Of a stretch of DNA of 64,000 nucleotides, positions 51,701 through 57,705 are shown piece by piece. A program made the position numbers and the translations under genes. Positions within the stretch are counted from its first letter, which is position 1. Each line of letters starts with the position of its first letter. The notes under the pieces are model-generated. The model did not search any database, was not told where the DNA came from, and saw only the letters and a list, made by a program, of their open reading frames with translations. Source of the DNA: Branchiostoma belcheri (taxonomy: Eukaryota > Chordata > Leptocardii > Amphioxiformes > Branchiostomatidae); the NCBI RefSeq assembly GCF_001625305.1, contig NW_017804243.1, positions 2,387 to 66,386 of the forward strand, read 5' to 3'.

Positions 51701-52638
51701 ACAACCTGCCACACCTAAACATGGCATGATTTTCTAACACCCAGCATTGTGTAAAGCTATCTACTAAGGATGCCCCTACTGTACCCAACATAATAATTCA
51801 TACATATTACAAAAACAACACATAGGGTTAGAGTACACTATCTCAGCCTATTTATCTTAAGTACTTTCTTAACTTAAGATGAGGGTTTTGATAAAACATG
51901 CACTACAGAAAATGTTGCAAAAACAGGTGTTGAACTGATCAGAAGTTTAGAAATGTCACCAGTCACAAGCAGGAAAAGTTGGAAACAGCCTTACAGAGAG
52001 GAGAGGGGTGGAGACAGCTTAGAGTGAAGCCTGGAGTTGAGCTTCATCTGGACTTTCAACTTCAAACTGCGAAGGAAAATAGAAAAATCTTGGGACAGAA
52101 GAAAACCGTTCATAGAGAAGATGGCAAAGCAGGGCTTTCGCCAGCTTTCAAGTTTTTTGACATTGTAACTTTTTGAATCTTAGAAAAATTTTAGCAATGA
52201 TGGATAAAGTCATTTCTTTAACCACCTTAAAGTTTATACATGTATAATAAAGCCAAACATACGGTCAATTCTCAGAGAATTTTGTTTCAACTATGTGCCA
52301 AATTTAGTCTGTTTAGGACACAAAATTGGTCAGAATTCTTGATGTGCAACATTCGCAGCAACATTTCCTTAAATGTTTTAAAAAAAAACAGAAATTACTG
52401 CCAGAAATTTTGTCCAACATTTTGATCAATGTTGCAATGATATAACACTGGTGAAATCAATCAATCAATCAATCAATCCACACTGGTGAAAGCCCTGCTA
52501 TAGAATCAGACAGACAAGCGACATTCTCACCTTCTGCCACGGTGTGTTTGGGAGCAGCGTCTCGTGCAGACAAGAGTCCAGCCAGGACAGACCAAACGGC
52601 CGATGTGTCGACACATCCTCACTCTTCAGCCTCTCCAT
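19819..52638 (-). CDS. Uncharacterised 34-exon gene, about 1618 aa, TBC-like N-terminal half and C2-like C-terminal half
   Basis: Exons 5' to 3' (minus): 52531-52638, 50815-50961, 49841-50071, 48359-48443, 47516-47637, 46944-47050, 46459-46582, 45764-45929, 45027-45205, 43871-44005, 42752-42913, 42258-42373, 41299-41464, 40244-40541, 39546-39752, 38089-38179, 33922-33954, 32957-32989, 32812-32841, 31598-32200, 30727-30750, 29672-29828, 29191-29321, 28603-28723, 27817-27960, 26962-27139, 26542-26703, 25807-25970, 25127-25308, 23313-23370, 22155-22307, 21487-21597, 21108-21197, 19819-19857. They sum to 4857 nt and every phase fits, so this is one gene. [14 protein letters not shown] resembles the first TBC motif and a later helical block ends like a TBC domain ([12 protein letters not shown]), but the GAP Arg and Gln fingers are not seen. 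Later exons are beta-rich ([23 protein letters not shown]). The protein ends [17 protein letters not shown]. The first exon is tentative. I do not recognise the family. Confidence 0.85.
19880..21107. other. Last intron of the large minus-strand gene
   Basis: A 1.25-kb intron with a CA-rich patch at 19915-19960, a G-run at 20395-20410, and otherwise unremarkable AT-rich sequence. A 126-codon plus-strand frame at 20246-20626 has no domain, splice or promoter support. Confidence 0.5.
21612..21995. repeat. Minisatellite, unit about 24 bp (CATGGCAACCATGGAGGTGTTGT)
   Basis: About 14 copies, changing from GGAGGTGTTGT to GAAGGATGTTGT/GAAGGAAATTGT variants from left to right. Adjacent palindromes CCATGG occur in each unit. 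It lies in the intron between the 111-nt and 153-nt exons of the minus-strand gene. Confidence 0.93.
22308..22840 (-). repeat. Four tandem copies of the acceptor edge and body of the 153-nt exon
   Basis: Exon 22155-22307 starts (minus) CTCCTGCAG|GAGTTTCTGACC. Upstream, four copies of about 120 bp repeat its first 70-95 bases, including CTGACAACATTGCTGTGAAG-like sequence, with a shared spacer ACACTCACTCACTGTTTTGT. The inner copies have CTGTAG|GAG as acceptor. The outermost (22828) regains CTGCAG. Open protein [19 protein letters not shown] persists in several copies. Confidence 0.93.
23534..23902. mobile_element. Inverted-repeat element, family E (CAATAGACCCATTCGACTTT)
   Basis: The ends CAATAGACCCATTCGACTTT and AAAGTCGAATGGGTCTATTG are perfect inverted repeats. 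Internal sub-repeats read GACATTTCGAAAG / TTTCGAAATGTCCCC. A CAA triplet may flank both sides. No transposase is encoded. It lies in the intron upstream of the 22155-22307 exon. Confidence 0.85.
24445..25126 (-). repeat. Tandem decayed copies of the donor edge of the 182-nt exon
   Basis: Exon 25127-25308 ends (minus) GGACGGCCGTGCCGCTGTTC, then GACAG|GTATTG. Copies of its 3' part with the donor lie at about 24955-25087 (long and close), 24795-24870 and 24660-24705. All are joined by AATCAATAACTAATCAATAA-type intron spacer that also forms a simple array to 24445. The closest copy covers about 130 coding bases; older ones are shorter. Confidence 0.92.
26060..26541 (-). repeat. Six to seven copies of the donor edge of the 162-nt exon
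   Basis: Exon 26542-26703 ends (minus) CACACGGGGTCAACG|GTAGGTC. A roughly 60-bp unit containing GCACACGGGGTCAATGGTAG plus intron AACTCTGACCTTTAACC is repeated up to about 26100, with later units losing the exon part. The nearest copies preserve GT donors in the same context. Confidence 0.9.
28955..29125 (-). mobile_element. tRNA-derived SINE, family 2, copy 1
   Basis: On the minus strand this reads a tRNA-like head with B box GGGTTCGAGTCC, followed by GCGCCCTTGGGAAAGGCACT and TTCCTCACTTAACTCAAGTG. The same arrangement occurs at 40050-40192 and, diverged, at 33235-33350. The head is not a functional tRNA. Confidence 0.75.
31276..31524. mobile_element. Inverted-repeat element, family F
   Basis: Outer ends AATTTCCAACACAAGAAATT and ATTTGTTGTGTTGGAAATT are inverted. 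A second inverted pair GTACAACTCCAGTCTTTGTC / GACAAAGACTGGAGTTGTAC lies inside. The middle holds CACGGAGTCACGTGTGTTAT. A partial copy lies at 43640-43835. Non-coding. Confidence 0.85.
31598..32200 (-). CDS. Exon encoding a Pro-Glu repeat domain (part of the 34-exon gene)
   Basis: This 603-nt exon, the largest of the gene, encodes about 200 residues dominated by PEPTPEPE and PxPEPxPE units, then a Ser/Pro/Gln-rich segment and SNHSQQER. It begins [18 protein letters not shown] after a CTCAAG acceptor and ends AG|GTACTC. It joins the TBC-like/first beta-rich half to the second beta-rich half, so it is probably an extended, acidic, intrinsically disordered linker. The plus-strand Gly/Ser/Val frame is its antisense shadow. 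Confidence 0.85.
32440..32745. repeat. Tandem repeat, unit about 115 bp, three copies
   Basis: Three copies of AAGGTAGCCATTTGGCACAA, then TTTGTATAGGTT and GGTTAATAATAACCACAGTT, then CAGCACTAGGGACAGGGTCA, in the intron upstream of the Pro-Glu exon. Non-coding. Confidence 0.88.
33235..33350 (-). mobile_element. tRNA-derived SINE, family 2, diverged copy
   Basis: Contains AAGTGCCTTTCCCAAGGGCA and, on the minus strand, CCCGGGTTCTGTACTC in place of a B box, in the same order as the copies at 28955 and 40050. Too diverged to be active. Confidence 0.65.
33450..33858. mobile_element. Interspersed element, family C, copy 2
   Basis: Aligns end to end with 14505-14905: GGTTCACTAGACTTGGATCC, GCAAAATCTTTGCTGCAAAA, GTTATGTGGCCAAAGTTTTG and GTTTAGGTACACAGCACTA. 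Small indels separate the copies. Two independent insertions define element limits of about 400 bp. Confidence 0.8.
34110..38088. other. Longest intron of the large minus-strand gene
   Basis: Apart from the 34905-35620 repeat, this intron carries AT-rich unique sequence, a near-duplicate pair of CTTCGTGGGGGGTCCG / CTTCGTGGGGGGTTTCG blocks at about 35850 and 36008, and a CAGCCGACAGC stretch near 36230. I see no additional exon with good splice sites, though another 24-33 nt microexon could easily escape notice. Confidence 0.4.
34905..35620. repeat. Tandem array of a SINE-like unit, about 110 bp, six copies
   Basis: Copies of GGTAAAGGTAGTCCCGTAGG, then CTTTTATAGGCCGTAGGGGC, then AGTGGGTTGTTAAACACAGG, are repeated six times. 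The last runs into a longer unit ending CAGGTACCCATTTTACACCT and GGGTGGAGTGAGGAAAGG. That long form recurs singly at 42475-42700 and inverted at 54530-54685, so the array is an expansion of a dispersed element's 5' part. Confidence 0.85.
38694..39528. mobile_element. Non-autonomous DNA transposon, about 835 bp, long terminal inverted repeats, 9-bp target duplication
   Basis: The left end TAGCCTCTACCAGGCTCCGC and right end GCGGAGCCTGGAAGAGGCTA begin inverted repeats of about 135 bp that run to GGAGTCGCAAGCTTC / GAAGCTTGCGACTCC. ATGAAACAT is repeated directly at both sides (38685-38693 and 39529-39537), a 9-bp target site duplication. Long repeats plus a 9-bp duplication fit Mutator-like elements best. 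No transposase is seen in the roughly 560-bp interior. The right end lies only 17 bp from the splice donor of exon 39546-39752. Confidence 0.9.
40050..40192 (-). mobile_element. tRNA-derived SINE, family 2, best copy
   Basis: Minus strand: GTGGGGTCGTGTGGCATAAC, then GGCAGAGTGCTTGACTCGGA, then B box GGGTTCGAGTCCTGAC, then GTGCCCTTGGGAAAGGCACA and a CACTTAACTCAAGTG tail. The A and B boxes of a tRNA promoter are recognisable, but the acceptor stem is not intact. It lies in the intron next to exon 40244-40541. Confidence 0.8.
40600..41275. other. Intron with degraded repeat sequence
   Basis: GGCATTGCATGGCCTAATGG, then GGTCCAGGGTTTGATTTC (40598-40652), looks like a decayed tRNA-type SINE head. 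GGGTTAGACGTGCTTGCAC near 40711 is shared with 37255-37275, so a dispersed repeat is present. A 91-codon frame at 40690-40965 overlaps it and has no recognised domain. Confidence 0.45.
41505..41660. mobile_element. Dispersed element, family G (CGTCGATGAAGGTTAGACATCC)
   Basis: CGTCGATGAAGGTCAGACAT, CCAGGTAATA, AGCAGTTACTCAAGCAACTG, GATATGATTTTG and ACGTTTCAGCTAGTATCCAC are shared by copies at 44040-44260, 56515-56660 and 60890-61015 (inverted), with fragments at 10440 and 56830. In the 44040 copy the sequence folds back on itself. Non-coding. Confidence 0.75.
42029..42183. mobile_element. Small foldback element related to family B
   Basis: AACTGTTCTCCAACTCAAAA, then TTTGACTCACCA, is exactly mirrored by TGGTGAGTCAAATTTTGAGT, then TGGAGAACAGTT. 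The interior (TCACTCAGTCTTCCTCAGC, CACGTGTGACGTCAG) parallels the interior of the family B elements at 13970 and 44290. Confidence 0.88.
42475..42705. mobile_element. Single copy of the SINE-like element expanded at 34905
   Basis: Shares GGCATGGTATTGAAAGGTGG, CCCATCCCTCTCCTTCCACT, GTCAGGTACCCATTTTACAC and CTGGGTGGAGTGAGGAAAG with 35480-35600. It lies in the intron between the 162-nt and 116-nt exons of the large gene. Confidence 0.7.
42914..43095 (-). repeat. Two copies of the acceptor edge of the 162-nt exon
   Basis: Exon 42752-42913 starts (minus) GTTGCAG|GGCTTTGTGAGTGTACTGGA. A copy at about 42975-43011 keeps GTTGCAG, GGCTTTGTGAGTG and TACTGGATGCCCAGGCTAGT. An older copy near 43060-43090 reads TTTGTGAGTGTGTGTATTGG. 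Period about 90-100 bp, with CCAGGCCCTCTAGGCGAGG as spacer. Confidence 0.9.
43376..43483. mobile_element. MITE, family D (GCCTGGTTACCAATCC), near-perfect hairpin
   Basis: GCCTGGTTACCAATCCTATT, then TTAGCT, is mirrored by AGCTAAAATAGGATTGGTAA, then CCAGGTT, with further pairing of GAGTCTCTTTTGTC and GACAAAAGAAACTC. A TA dinucleotide flanks both sides. Relatives lie at 15448-15725 and 56128-56217. Confidence 0.9.
44285..44545. mobile_element. Inverted-repeat element, family B, full copy
   Basis: Ends GTTTAAAGTTAAAACTTTTG, then ATCCAACACA, and TTGTGTTGGACCAAAAGTTT, then TAACTTTAAAC, are inverted. Internal GAGCTTTCGACCAGTCACTC and GAGTGACTGGTCGAAAGCTC are also inverted. Central CTTCTTCTGAAGTGTGACGT. 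No coding capacity. Confidence 0.9.
45240..45345. repeat. (GT)n-rich microsatellite
   Basis: GTGTGTGT tracts broken by CAT and CGT. A complementary (CA)n run of about 70 bp lies at 45527-45595 and another at 45712-45755, each separating the exon copies described at 45408-45763. Confidence 0.9.
45408..45763 (-). repeat. Two tandem copies of the donor half of the 166-nt exon
   Basis: Exon 45764-45929 ends (minus) TACGATCGCAGCTATGAACC, then GTACCTCATCCACTGGC, GAGGGCTGTGACCAAG|GTTTG. About 95 coding bases plus donor and CA/CAAA spacer are repeated at 45610-45711 and 45430-45530. The copies still translate as [19 protein letters not shown] with Ser for Cys near the end. They are intact in frame over the copied part. 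Confidence 0.95.
48036..48275 (+). mobile_element. tRNA-derived SINE, family 1, copy 1
   Basis: GGTGCAATAGCTCAATCAGT (A-box region) is followed by CCGGTCATACTAAAGACTTT, CTCTGCTTAGCACTCAGCAT, AGAAAGAGTATGGGAAGGTC and ACTACCAGTGGACTAGCCCC. It ends near CTATGCTCTGCACAGAG. The anticodon-arm and B-box region is partly deleted compared with the copy at 49585. Confidence 0.85.
48815..49314 (-). repeat. Four copies of the donor edge of the 231-nt exon
   Basis: Minus-strand units read GGACAGGCAGCTGGTCATAG, then AGGATCAGCTCAGACAG|GTGAG, plus spacer GTGTTACACAGGTACCAGGT. They end near 48857, 48935, 49072 and 49167, with simpler ACACCTGT repeats between. All keep the [10 protein letters not shown] or [10 protein letters not shown] frame and a GTGAG or GTAAG-like donor, so several alternative exon ends are available. 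Confidence 0.93.
49315..49545 (-). CDS. Second full copy of the 231-nt exon of the large minus-strand gene
   Basis: This 77-codon exon (from [13 protein letters not shown] to LVIEDQLRQ) matches exon 49841-50071 in length and protein, differing only at synonymous or intronic positions that I can see (for example GCGCTCGCTGG versus GCGCGCGCTGG). Both have good splice sites and phase 0 ends, so splicing both would add 77 residues in frame. A 20-base N run lies between the copies, so this may be a true tandem exon duplication or two alleles joined by the assembler. Conserved length and near identity fit either. Confidence 0.8.
49585..49799 (+). mobile_element. tRNA-derived SINE, family 1, copy 2
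   Basis: CCGGTGCAATAGCTCAATTG, GTAGTGCTCGCTTTGTAACC, GGGAGGTCTTGAGTTCAAAC and CCCGGCCGGGTC give clear A-box and B-box (GTTCAAACCCC) motifs of a tRNA-type promoter. A tRNA-unrelated body follows (CTCTGCTTAGCACTCGGCAC, AGAAAGAGTGTGGGAGGTCA). It is cut at its 3' end by the N run. The head lacks a full acceptor-stem pairing, so it is a SINE, not a tRNA gene. Confidence 0.9.
49800..49819. other. Assembly gap (20 N)
   Basis: Twenty undetermined bases separate two near-identical exon copies and interrupt a SINE. True distance and content are unknown. Confidence 0.99.
50090..50545 (-). repeat. Array of the acceptor edge of the 231-nt exon
   Basis: The exon at 50071 begins (minus) TTTTCCAG|GAACC. 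Upstream, a 20-22 bp unit on the plus strand reading TTTCCTGGAAAAAAATCTACC, with variants containing ACAGAAA, is repeated about 15 times. Each supplies a minus-strand TTTTTCCAG|GAAA acceptor. Older units (TTAATCCTTCCTGGAA) lie nearest the exon. Confidence 0.85.
50641..50814 (-). repeat. Six copies of a 29-bp unit spanning the donor of exon 2 of the large gene
   Basis: Exon 50815-50961 ends (minus) TACCCCAACAACCCAACTCT, then TATT|GTGAGTACCC. The unit CTAACAACCCCACTCTTATTGTGAGTAC is repeated head to tail six times downstream, so every copy carries both the last eight codons and an intact GTGAGT donor. Some alternative choices keep frame for a few codons. Confidence 0.96.
51148..51515. mobile_element. 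MITE with TTA target duplication (PIF/Harbinger-like), family H
   Basis: GGCCACACCAATTTAATTCC, then TTGGTTAACGGAT, is inverted at the right end as ATCCGTTAACCAAGAAATTA, then AATTGGTGTGGCC. TTA flanks both sides (51145-51147 and 51516-51518), the three-base duplication typical of PIF/Harbinger elements. Fragments with the same end lie at 24210-24320, 36357 and 63033. No transposase. Confidence 0.85.
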
Positions 52639-52960
52639 AACCAGCCTCCGAGTTCTGACAACTTTTGGTACAACTTTGGTTTTTTTTGTACACGTAAGGA
52701 CTCACAGATTGTTAATACAGTTTCTGTACCAGCCTCTGACTTTCAACAACTTTTGGTACAAGTTTTTTGGTTGTTTTTTTTACACGGACTCAGTGTGGAT
52801 TGTTAGTACAGTTTACACTACTGTTTTCTGTACCAACACTCTTTTATCAACTTTCAGTACGACTTTTATTTTTTTTACACGGACTCAGTACGGATTGTTG
52901 TTAGTATAGTTTGTACTACTTTCTTCTGTTTCTGCTTTGGGTAACACAGCCTTTTTTACA
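52639..52960 (-). repeat. Repeat array beside the first exon of the large gene
   Basis: Three diverged units of about 100 bp share CCAGCCTC(C/T)GA..TTCTGACAACTTTTGGTACA and T-rich stretches with ACACGGACTCAGTGTGGATT. On the minus strand they repeat ACCAAAAGTTGT(TGAAAG)TCAGA and GGCTGG, the sequence immediately 5' of the candidate ATG. By analogy with the other arrays this suggests a real acceptor near 52656, so the start codon given for the large gene may be internal. Confidence 0.6.
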
Positions 52961-53200
52961 AGAACACAGTACAGGTTGTTTTTTATGAGTGCTCAGTGTA
53001 TATTGTACCTTTGAGTACCTTTTAAACTTTTCTTTTAACAGATTCAGTACAGTTTGTCATTAACAACTTTGTACTGCTTCACCAATACTCTGGGTTACAA
53101 AACTTACAAAAGGACCCAATGTATGTATAATGCTTATACACTGTGTACTCAGTGTATAGTGTTGTACAGCACACACAGTTAGTATTACAGATGAAAGGAC

Positions 53201-53206
53201 TTTATT
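53201..53206 (-). terminator. SPRING1 poly(A) signal AATAAA
   Basis: The plus strand TTTATT gives AATAAA on the minus strand, about 510 bases after the SPRING1 stop codon. It marks the boundary with the large gene, whose first exon starts about 560 bases further on. Confidence 0.65.
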
Positions 53207-53714
53207 GCCAAATCTCACTATACATACATACAGACTTCGACATGGAGACTTTCGCCTGACAGTAATGTAGGAATGACTCTAGTCAGCTAACATTCGCTGC
53301 CCTTTTTCTCAGGAATGTCTGGCCCTCTCTCCGGGACGTCCAGTCCAAAAATACAGCTCCATGGAGGTAGTTCAACAGTCCCCAAAGTATGTACACACAA
53401 AAACACTCCGCCCCTGAGCCATCGCCAAAAAAATACACACACGGACAAAATCAGAACAGTCTCCTAAAAAAATCTTGCCTACACTTTACTTTTACAATAC
53501 TGTAGGAAACTTTTGATCCTTACTTTGAGAAAGGTTATATAAAAAAATGACTGTAACATCAACTTTCAGAGCACAAAAAATGACCACAAGTAGAGTTAAA
53601 ACACTAGCTGAGTCCGGTATGAAACACAGTATGCCATAAACACTGACTGAGTCCTAGTACATGTACATGTAGATGTCTGGTGTAACTACATGTAGCTAAG
53701 GTAAGAGGCCGGGG

Positions 53715-56700
53715 CTATCTGGCTGGGCGGAGTTGTGGAGGGTCGGCGCCGTAACAGTACTTGGCTTTGGGGTCGCGATATGAATTCTCATGCTGCACGC
53801 TCTGCAAAAACAAGCATTGTGAAGAAAAAGCGTGAATGAATGAATGAAGACTATGTAATACAAGATAAATCAAGCAACTGCGTACTACATTCTCTACAGA
53901 ATCAAATGTTTCAGATATCATCTACTACTAATAGAAAAGTGGCCTCTAGTACAGGTATGACTATATCTGTATCTGTTCATATATCTGTATCTGTATAGCC
54001 AGTATAACTACCCTTCCATGTAACACACCAGCTTCACAGGCACACAGTGCAATGTCAGCTGGCTATATTACACTAAACCTGTTACACCCAGCCTTTGCAC
54101 ATCTAACTGTAAGCGTTGTTTAAAGCTATCTGGTGATAAAGCCCCTTCGTGGCAGCTATACACCTAGGAGAAGAATTCTCTGTCCTTACGACAGGTGAGA
54201 ATGCAGCCTTACCTGTGAGGAGGTGCGACACTTGGCCAGACACAGCTCAAAATGGTCCGTCACGGAGGCAAACAGAGTCCTGAAGGCATCGGGGACGTGG
54301 TCCAACAAACTCCGTAACAACGGTTGCTATGGGGGGGGGCAGAGGGTTAGTTAGTGAAGATCATCCCCGAGTGAATGTACATGTGTCGCAAACAAATATT
54401 TCAGACAGTAAATCATCTAGCTGGTTTTGGCATCACAGTTCACTGGCAAAAGGCAGCAGATACTGTCTTAAACTTCTGACCCTGGCATTCTTGGCTAGAA
54501 GTTGTGTTGTTGAGAAAGGCATTTTAAATGACTCTACCCAGGTATCTAACTTCAGTTTAAAACGCAGTGGAAGGAGAGGAATGGACTCACCCTTTCAATA
54601 CAATACCATATCCTAGACAGGGGGAATTAACAACCCACTGCCCATAAGGCCTCAATCAGGTTTTGGGACTATCTTTTTCAGGTTGCAGAAAACTGATGAT
54701 CTGATTCACAACTGAATCGTCTGAACTGATAATTGCAGATTTTATTGTTTGTTTGTTTGTTTGTTTGTTTGTAGTTACCTTTTCCGGTTGTAGGCAGCAT
54801 GACACTTGCGGATGTCTGCCTGTTTGTTTGTTTGTTTGTTTGTTTATTTATTTGTTTGTAGTTACCTTTTCTGGCTGCAGACAGCAGGACACACAGTGCT
54901 CGTAGACCTGACAACAGCCGCTGTCCTGACAGCTGGCACAGGTAAAACGTCGAGTGGTGAGGGACGTCACATCACAGCAGCCTCCCACCAGGATATCTTC
55001 TCTGTCACATACAAAACCTGCAGGGGAAACAGTCACATCACAGTCACATCACAGTCACACCACAACAACCTCCCAGTCCCACCAGGATGTCTTCTCTGTC
55101 ACACACAAAACCTGCGGGGGAAACAGTCACATCACAGTCACATCACAGCAACCTCCCACCAGGATGTCTTCTCTGTCACATACAAAACCTGCAGGGGAAA
55201 CAGTCACATCACAGTCACATCACAGTCACATCACAACAACCTCCCACCAGGATGTCTTCTCTGTCACATACAAAACCTGCAGGGGTGGGGGGGTAACAAG
55301 GATACTTAGCGTACTGTTGTTGGCAGCAGGGTGTACATTATTTTCCAATAGATTAGCAAAGTCATCAAGGTGTTTGCAGAATTCCACATGTACATGGGTT
55401 TTGTAGATAGATAAGAATGATGTCAGTATGACATCCTGCCATTCAGGCCCTAACAACGCATTTCTTACACGTATTTCCCTTCACTTTAGTGTGAATATTT
55501 TTGGCATAATTGCTGAGAGATGCACACAGAGGTGGCCACTTGTTAAAAATTGTTTTCCCTTGGAATAAAAACCCCAACAAAAAAATGATTCCATTGGCTT
55601 GAGCTAGCCTGGCAGTGCATTCTTATGAAAAGAAACAGTAATGTTATTCCTACATTGCTATCAGACCTGAAACGTGATACAACTCTATTTATTACTGCAC
55701 CGAAGCAGACAAAAAACTGTTAAGAGACAGTCCAGGATGTTATAAATATTTCAACACAACACACCAGCATATTGTTACAAGGTAATGGCAACAAGAATGT
55801 GATAAATGTTGCTTTTCTCTGGATAAAATTGGCCCTAATTCAACAAACCTGTGTGAAATGGTCTCGTCATGCATTTTTTATGTCATTTCATGATCAGAAG
55901 CTCATGTACCCCCGGTAAGTTGTAACAGACTTCTGAACCAGTCTTTCTATTCAACGTTCTGCCAGACATAATACCCATTGAACCTATATGTAGAATTTTC
56001 ATAGACTCATACAAGCTAGTAATCTTTAATTTATTATCTACACACACGACATCATATCTTGTACCTGTTACAATCGTTGTGCAATAAACTTTACTTGACT
56101 TGTATTGTAACACATTTTTTAATTGCCTGGTTACCAGACCTAGGCTATAGCTCCCGAGTCCGCAAATAGCAGAGAGGATGTAGGACTCAGGAGCTATAAC
56201 AGGATGGTAACCAGGGCCTGAGGCTAAAATGTTTATGGATGAACATTGCTGACATCTCACCTCTCTCGTCTGCGATGATCTCCTTCCCCTGTACTGAGTT
56301 CCTGCAGTTGGTGTCGGTCTTGTTGGCGAGATTCCGCGCCTGGAATCTCGGCTTCCAGCTGATCTTTCTCCGGAAGTCAAACTCGGGAGGTTTGTAGTCT
56401 CCGGTGTCTTTCACAACAGACTGTTCGGACTGTAGTGGTCAAAAACAGAAAAATTATTCTGACTTACGTATTCTTGTTGTGTCAATAAAGTTAGAATCTG
56501 TATCCATTCTTACGTCGATGAAGGTTAGACATCCAGGTAATACGATACGCCAAAAAGCAGTTACTCAAGCGACTGCCTGGATATGATTTTGAAAACGTCA
56601 GACGTTTCAGCTAGTATCCACCTAAGCTTTCGTCAGTGACTGAGAGACCAGAGGGGAATCCATGTATCCATTCTGTATCTGTATCTGTATAGCCGGTATA

Positions 56701-57705
56701 ACCGCCCTTTGGCGTAACACACCAGCTTCAAACACCATTGTCCTTTAGTTCTTTTTACATATCAATTTATAGTTGTTTTTTTCGATAAATACCTGTTGAC
56801 TATAGTCTATAGATCTCTTTCAGTCATTGACAATGACAAAAGGTAGTGGATGCTACCTGAAACATCTGACAGTTTTCAAATCTATTCAGTTGTTTGAGTA
56901 ACTGTTATCTTGGAATCTTTCTACATGGATATGTCTATAACCTTCATAGATATAAAGATTATATAAACAAATCCATGGCAATTATGCTGTATTTGGATGA
57001 ACTACAAAACAATATAGTTTACCCTCAGGATGCTTTTGAAATAGGCAAGTTGTGTTTAAGGGGAAAATCGGTGACAATATGCACATTATGACAATTTTCA
57101 CTAAAAGTAAAATTTATTCAACTCAATCAATCAAATTATAAAATTTTGTCAAAGAGAATTACACTTTTCAACATCTGCAGTAGAGTAGAAATGATGGCCT
57201 GTATTTGACAATCATGAAAAATTTATAAAGTTACAAATTTGATCTTGACATTCATTTGAATAACCATGTGACGTGTGATCAAACTATTATTATGCATGAC
57301 ATCACTGGTAGCAACGTTTATGTTGTTATATTGCACTTCAAAAGTTATTTTCTCTCAACACAGCAACAAAAACCTTATGAAGACAGCATAAACATAACTT
57401 ACTAGTGATAACAAAGTGCAACACCACAAAAATTCACACCTAGTTCGTATTGTTTTTACAAAATGCCCAAATATCCTGCACACGATCACAACCAAAACAC
57501 AACAAAGGTATCGTCACACAAGCATGCAAACATCTTTCGTACAAATCTGTGTTTCTAAGGACAACCAAGCGACTTCTTTCGACGCCGCTACGATCTTGAG
57601 TTCGTACTTTACCTGTTTGAAGACGGAAACGAGGAAATATAGAAGAGAAGCGCCCAAAACCAGAGCTAGAAACCAGCGCCTTCGGAAAATACGCCGTGAA
57701 ATCAT
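53715..57705 (-). CDS. SPRING1: SREBP regulating gene protein (SPRING, C12orf49), 5 exons, 204 aa
   Basis: Exons (minus): 57613-57705, 56261-56429, 54866-55017, 54213-54326, 53715-53801; total 615 nt, all phases fit, giving 204 residues against 205 in human. The N-terminus [18 protein letters not shown] and following hydrophobic helix form a type II signal anchor. The luminal part has the family hallmarks [57 protein letters not shown] and [11 protein letters not shown]. It is known as a Golgi/ER protein needed for S1P (MBTPS1) maturation and SCAP/SREBP control of sterol genes. It lies divergently from the RNFT gene. Exon 3 has duplicated edges at both ends. Confidence 0.97.
54530..54685. mobile_element. 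Inverted copy of the SINE-like element of 34905/42475
   Basis: CTCTACCCAGGTATCTAACT, GGAAGGAGAGGAATGGACTC and TTTCAATACAATACCATATC (upstream of CAACCCACTGCCCATAAGGC) are the reverse of the 42475-42700 element. It lies in SPRING1 intron 3. Confidence 0.65.
54776..54865 (-). repeat. SPRING1: Copy of SPRING1 exon 3 donor edge
   Basis: Exon 3 ends (minus) CTGCAGCCAGAAAAG|GTAACTAC at 54866. About 90 bp downstream CATGCTGCCTACAACCGGAA, then AAGGTAACTAC, repeats it with the same AAACAAACAAAC intron tail. A cluster of GTTT repeats fills the gap. Confidence 0.85.
55018..55290 (-). repeat. SPRING1: Three copies of SPRING1 exon 3 acceptor edge
   Basis: Exon 3 starts (minus) TTTCCCCTGCAG|GTTTTGTATGTGACAGAGAA. 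Three upstream units of 70-95 bp repeat the acceptor and the first 40-50 coding bases (GTTTTGTATGTGACAGAGAA, then GACATCCTGGTGGGAGGTTG), followed by GTGATGTGACTGTGATGTGA spacer. The copies nearly keep the [12 protein letters not shown] frame and strong acceptors, so exon 3 has four competing starts. Confidence 0.95.
56128..56217. mobile_element. MITE, family D, in SPRING1 intron 2
   Basis: GCCTGGTTACCAGACCTAGG, then CTATAGCTCCCGAGTCC, is mirrored by GGACTCAGGAGCTATAACAG, then GATGGTAACCAGGGC. Its GAGGATGTAGGACTC core matches the element at 15640-15700. Confidence 0.85.
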
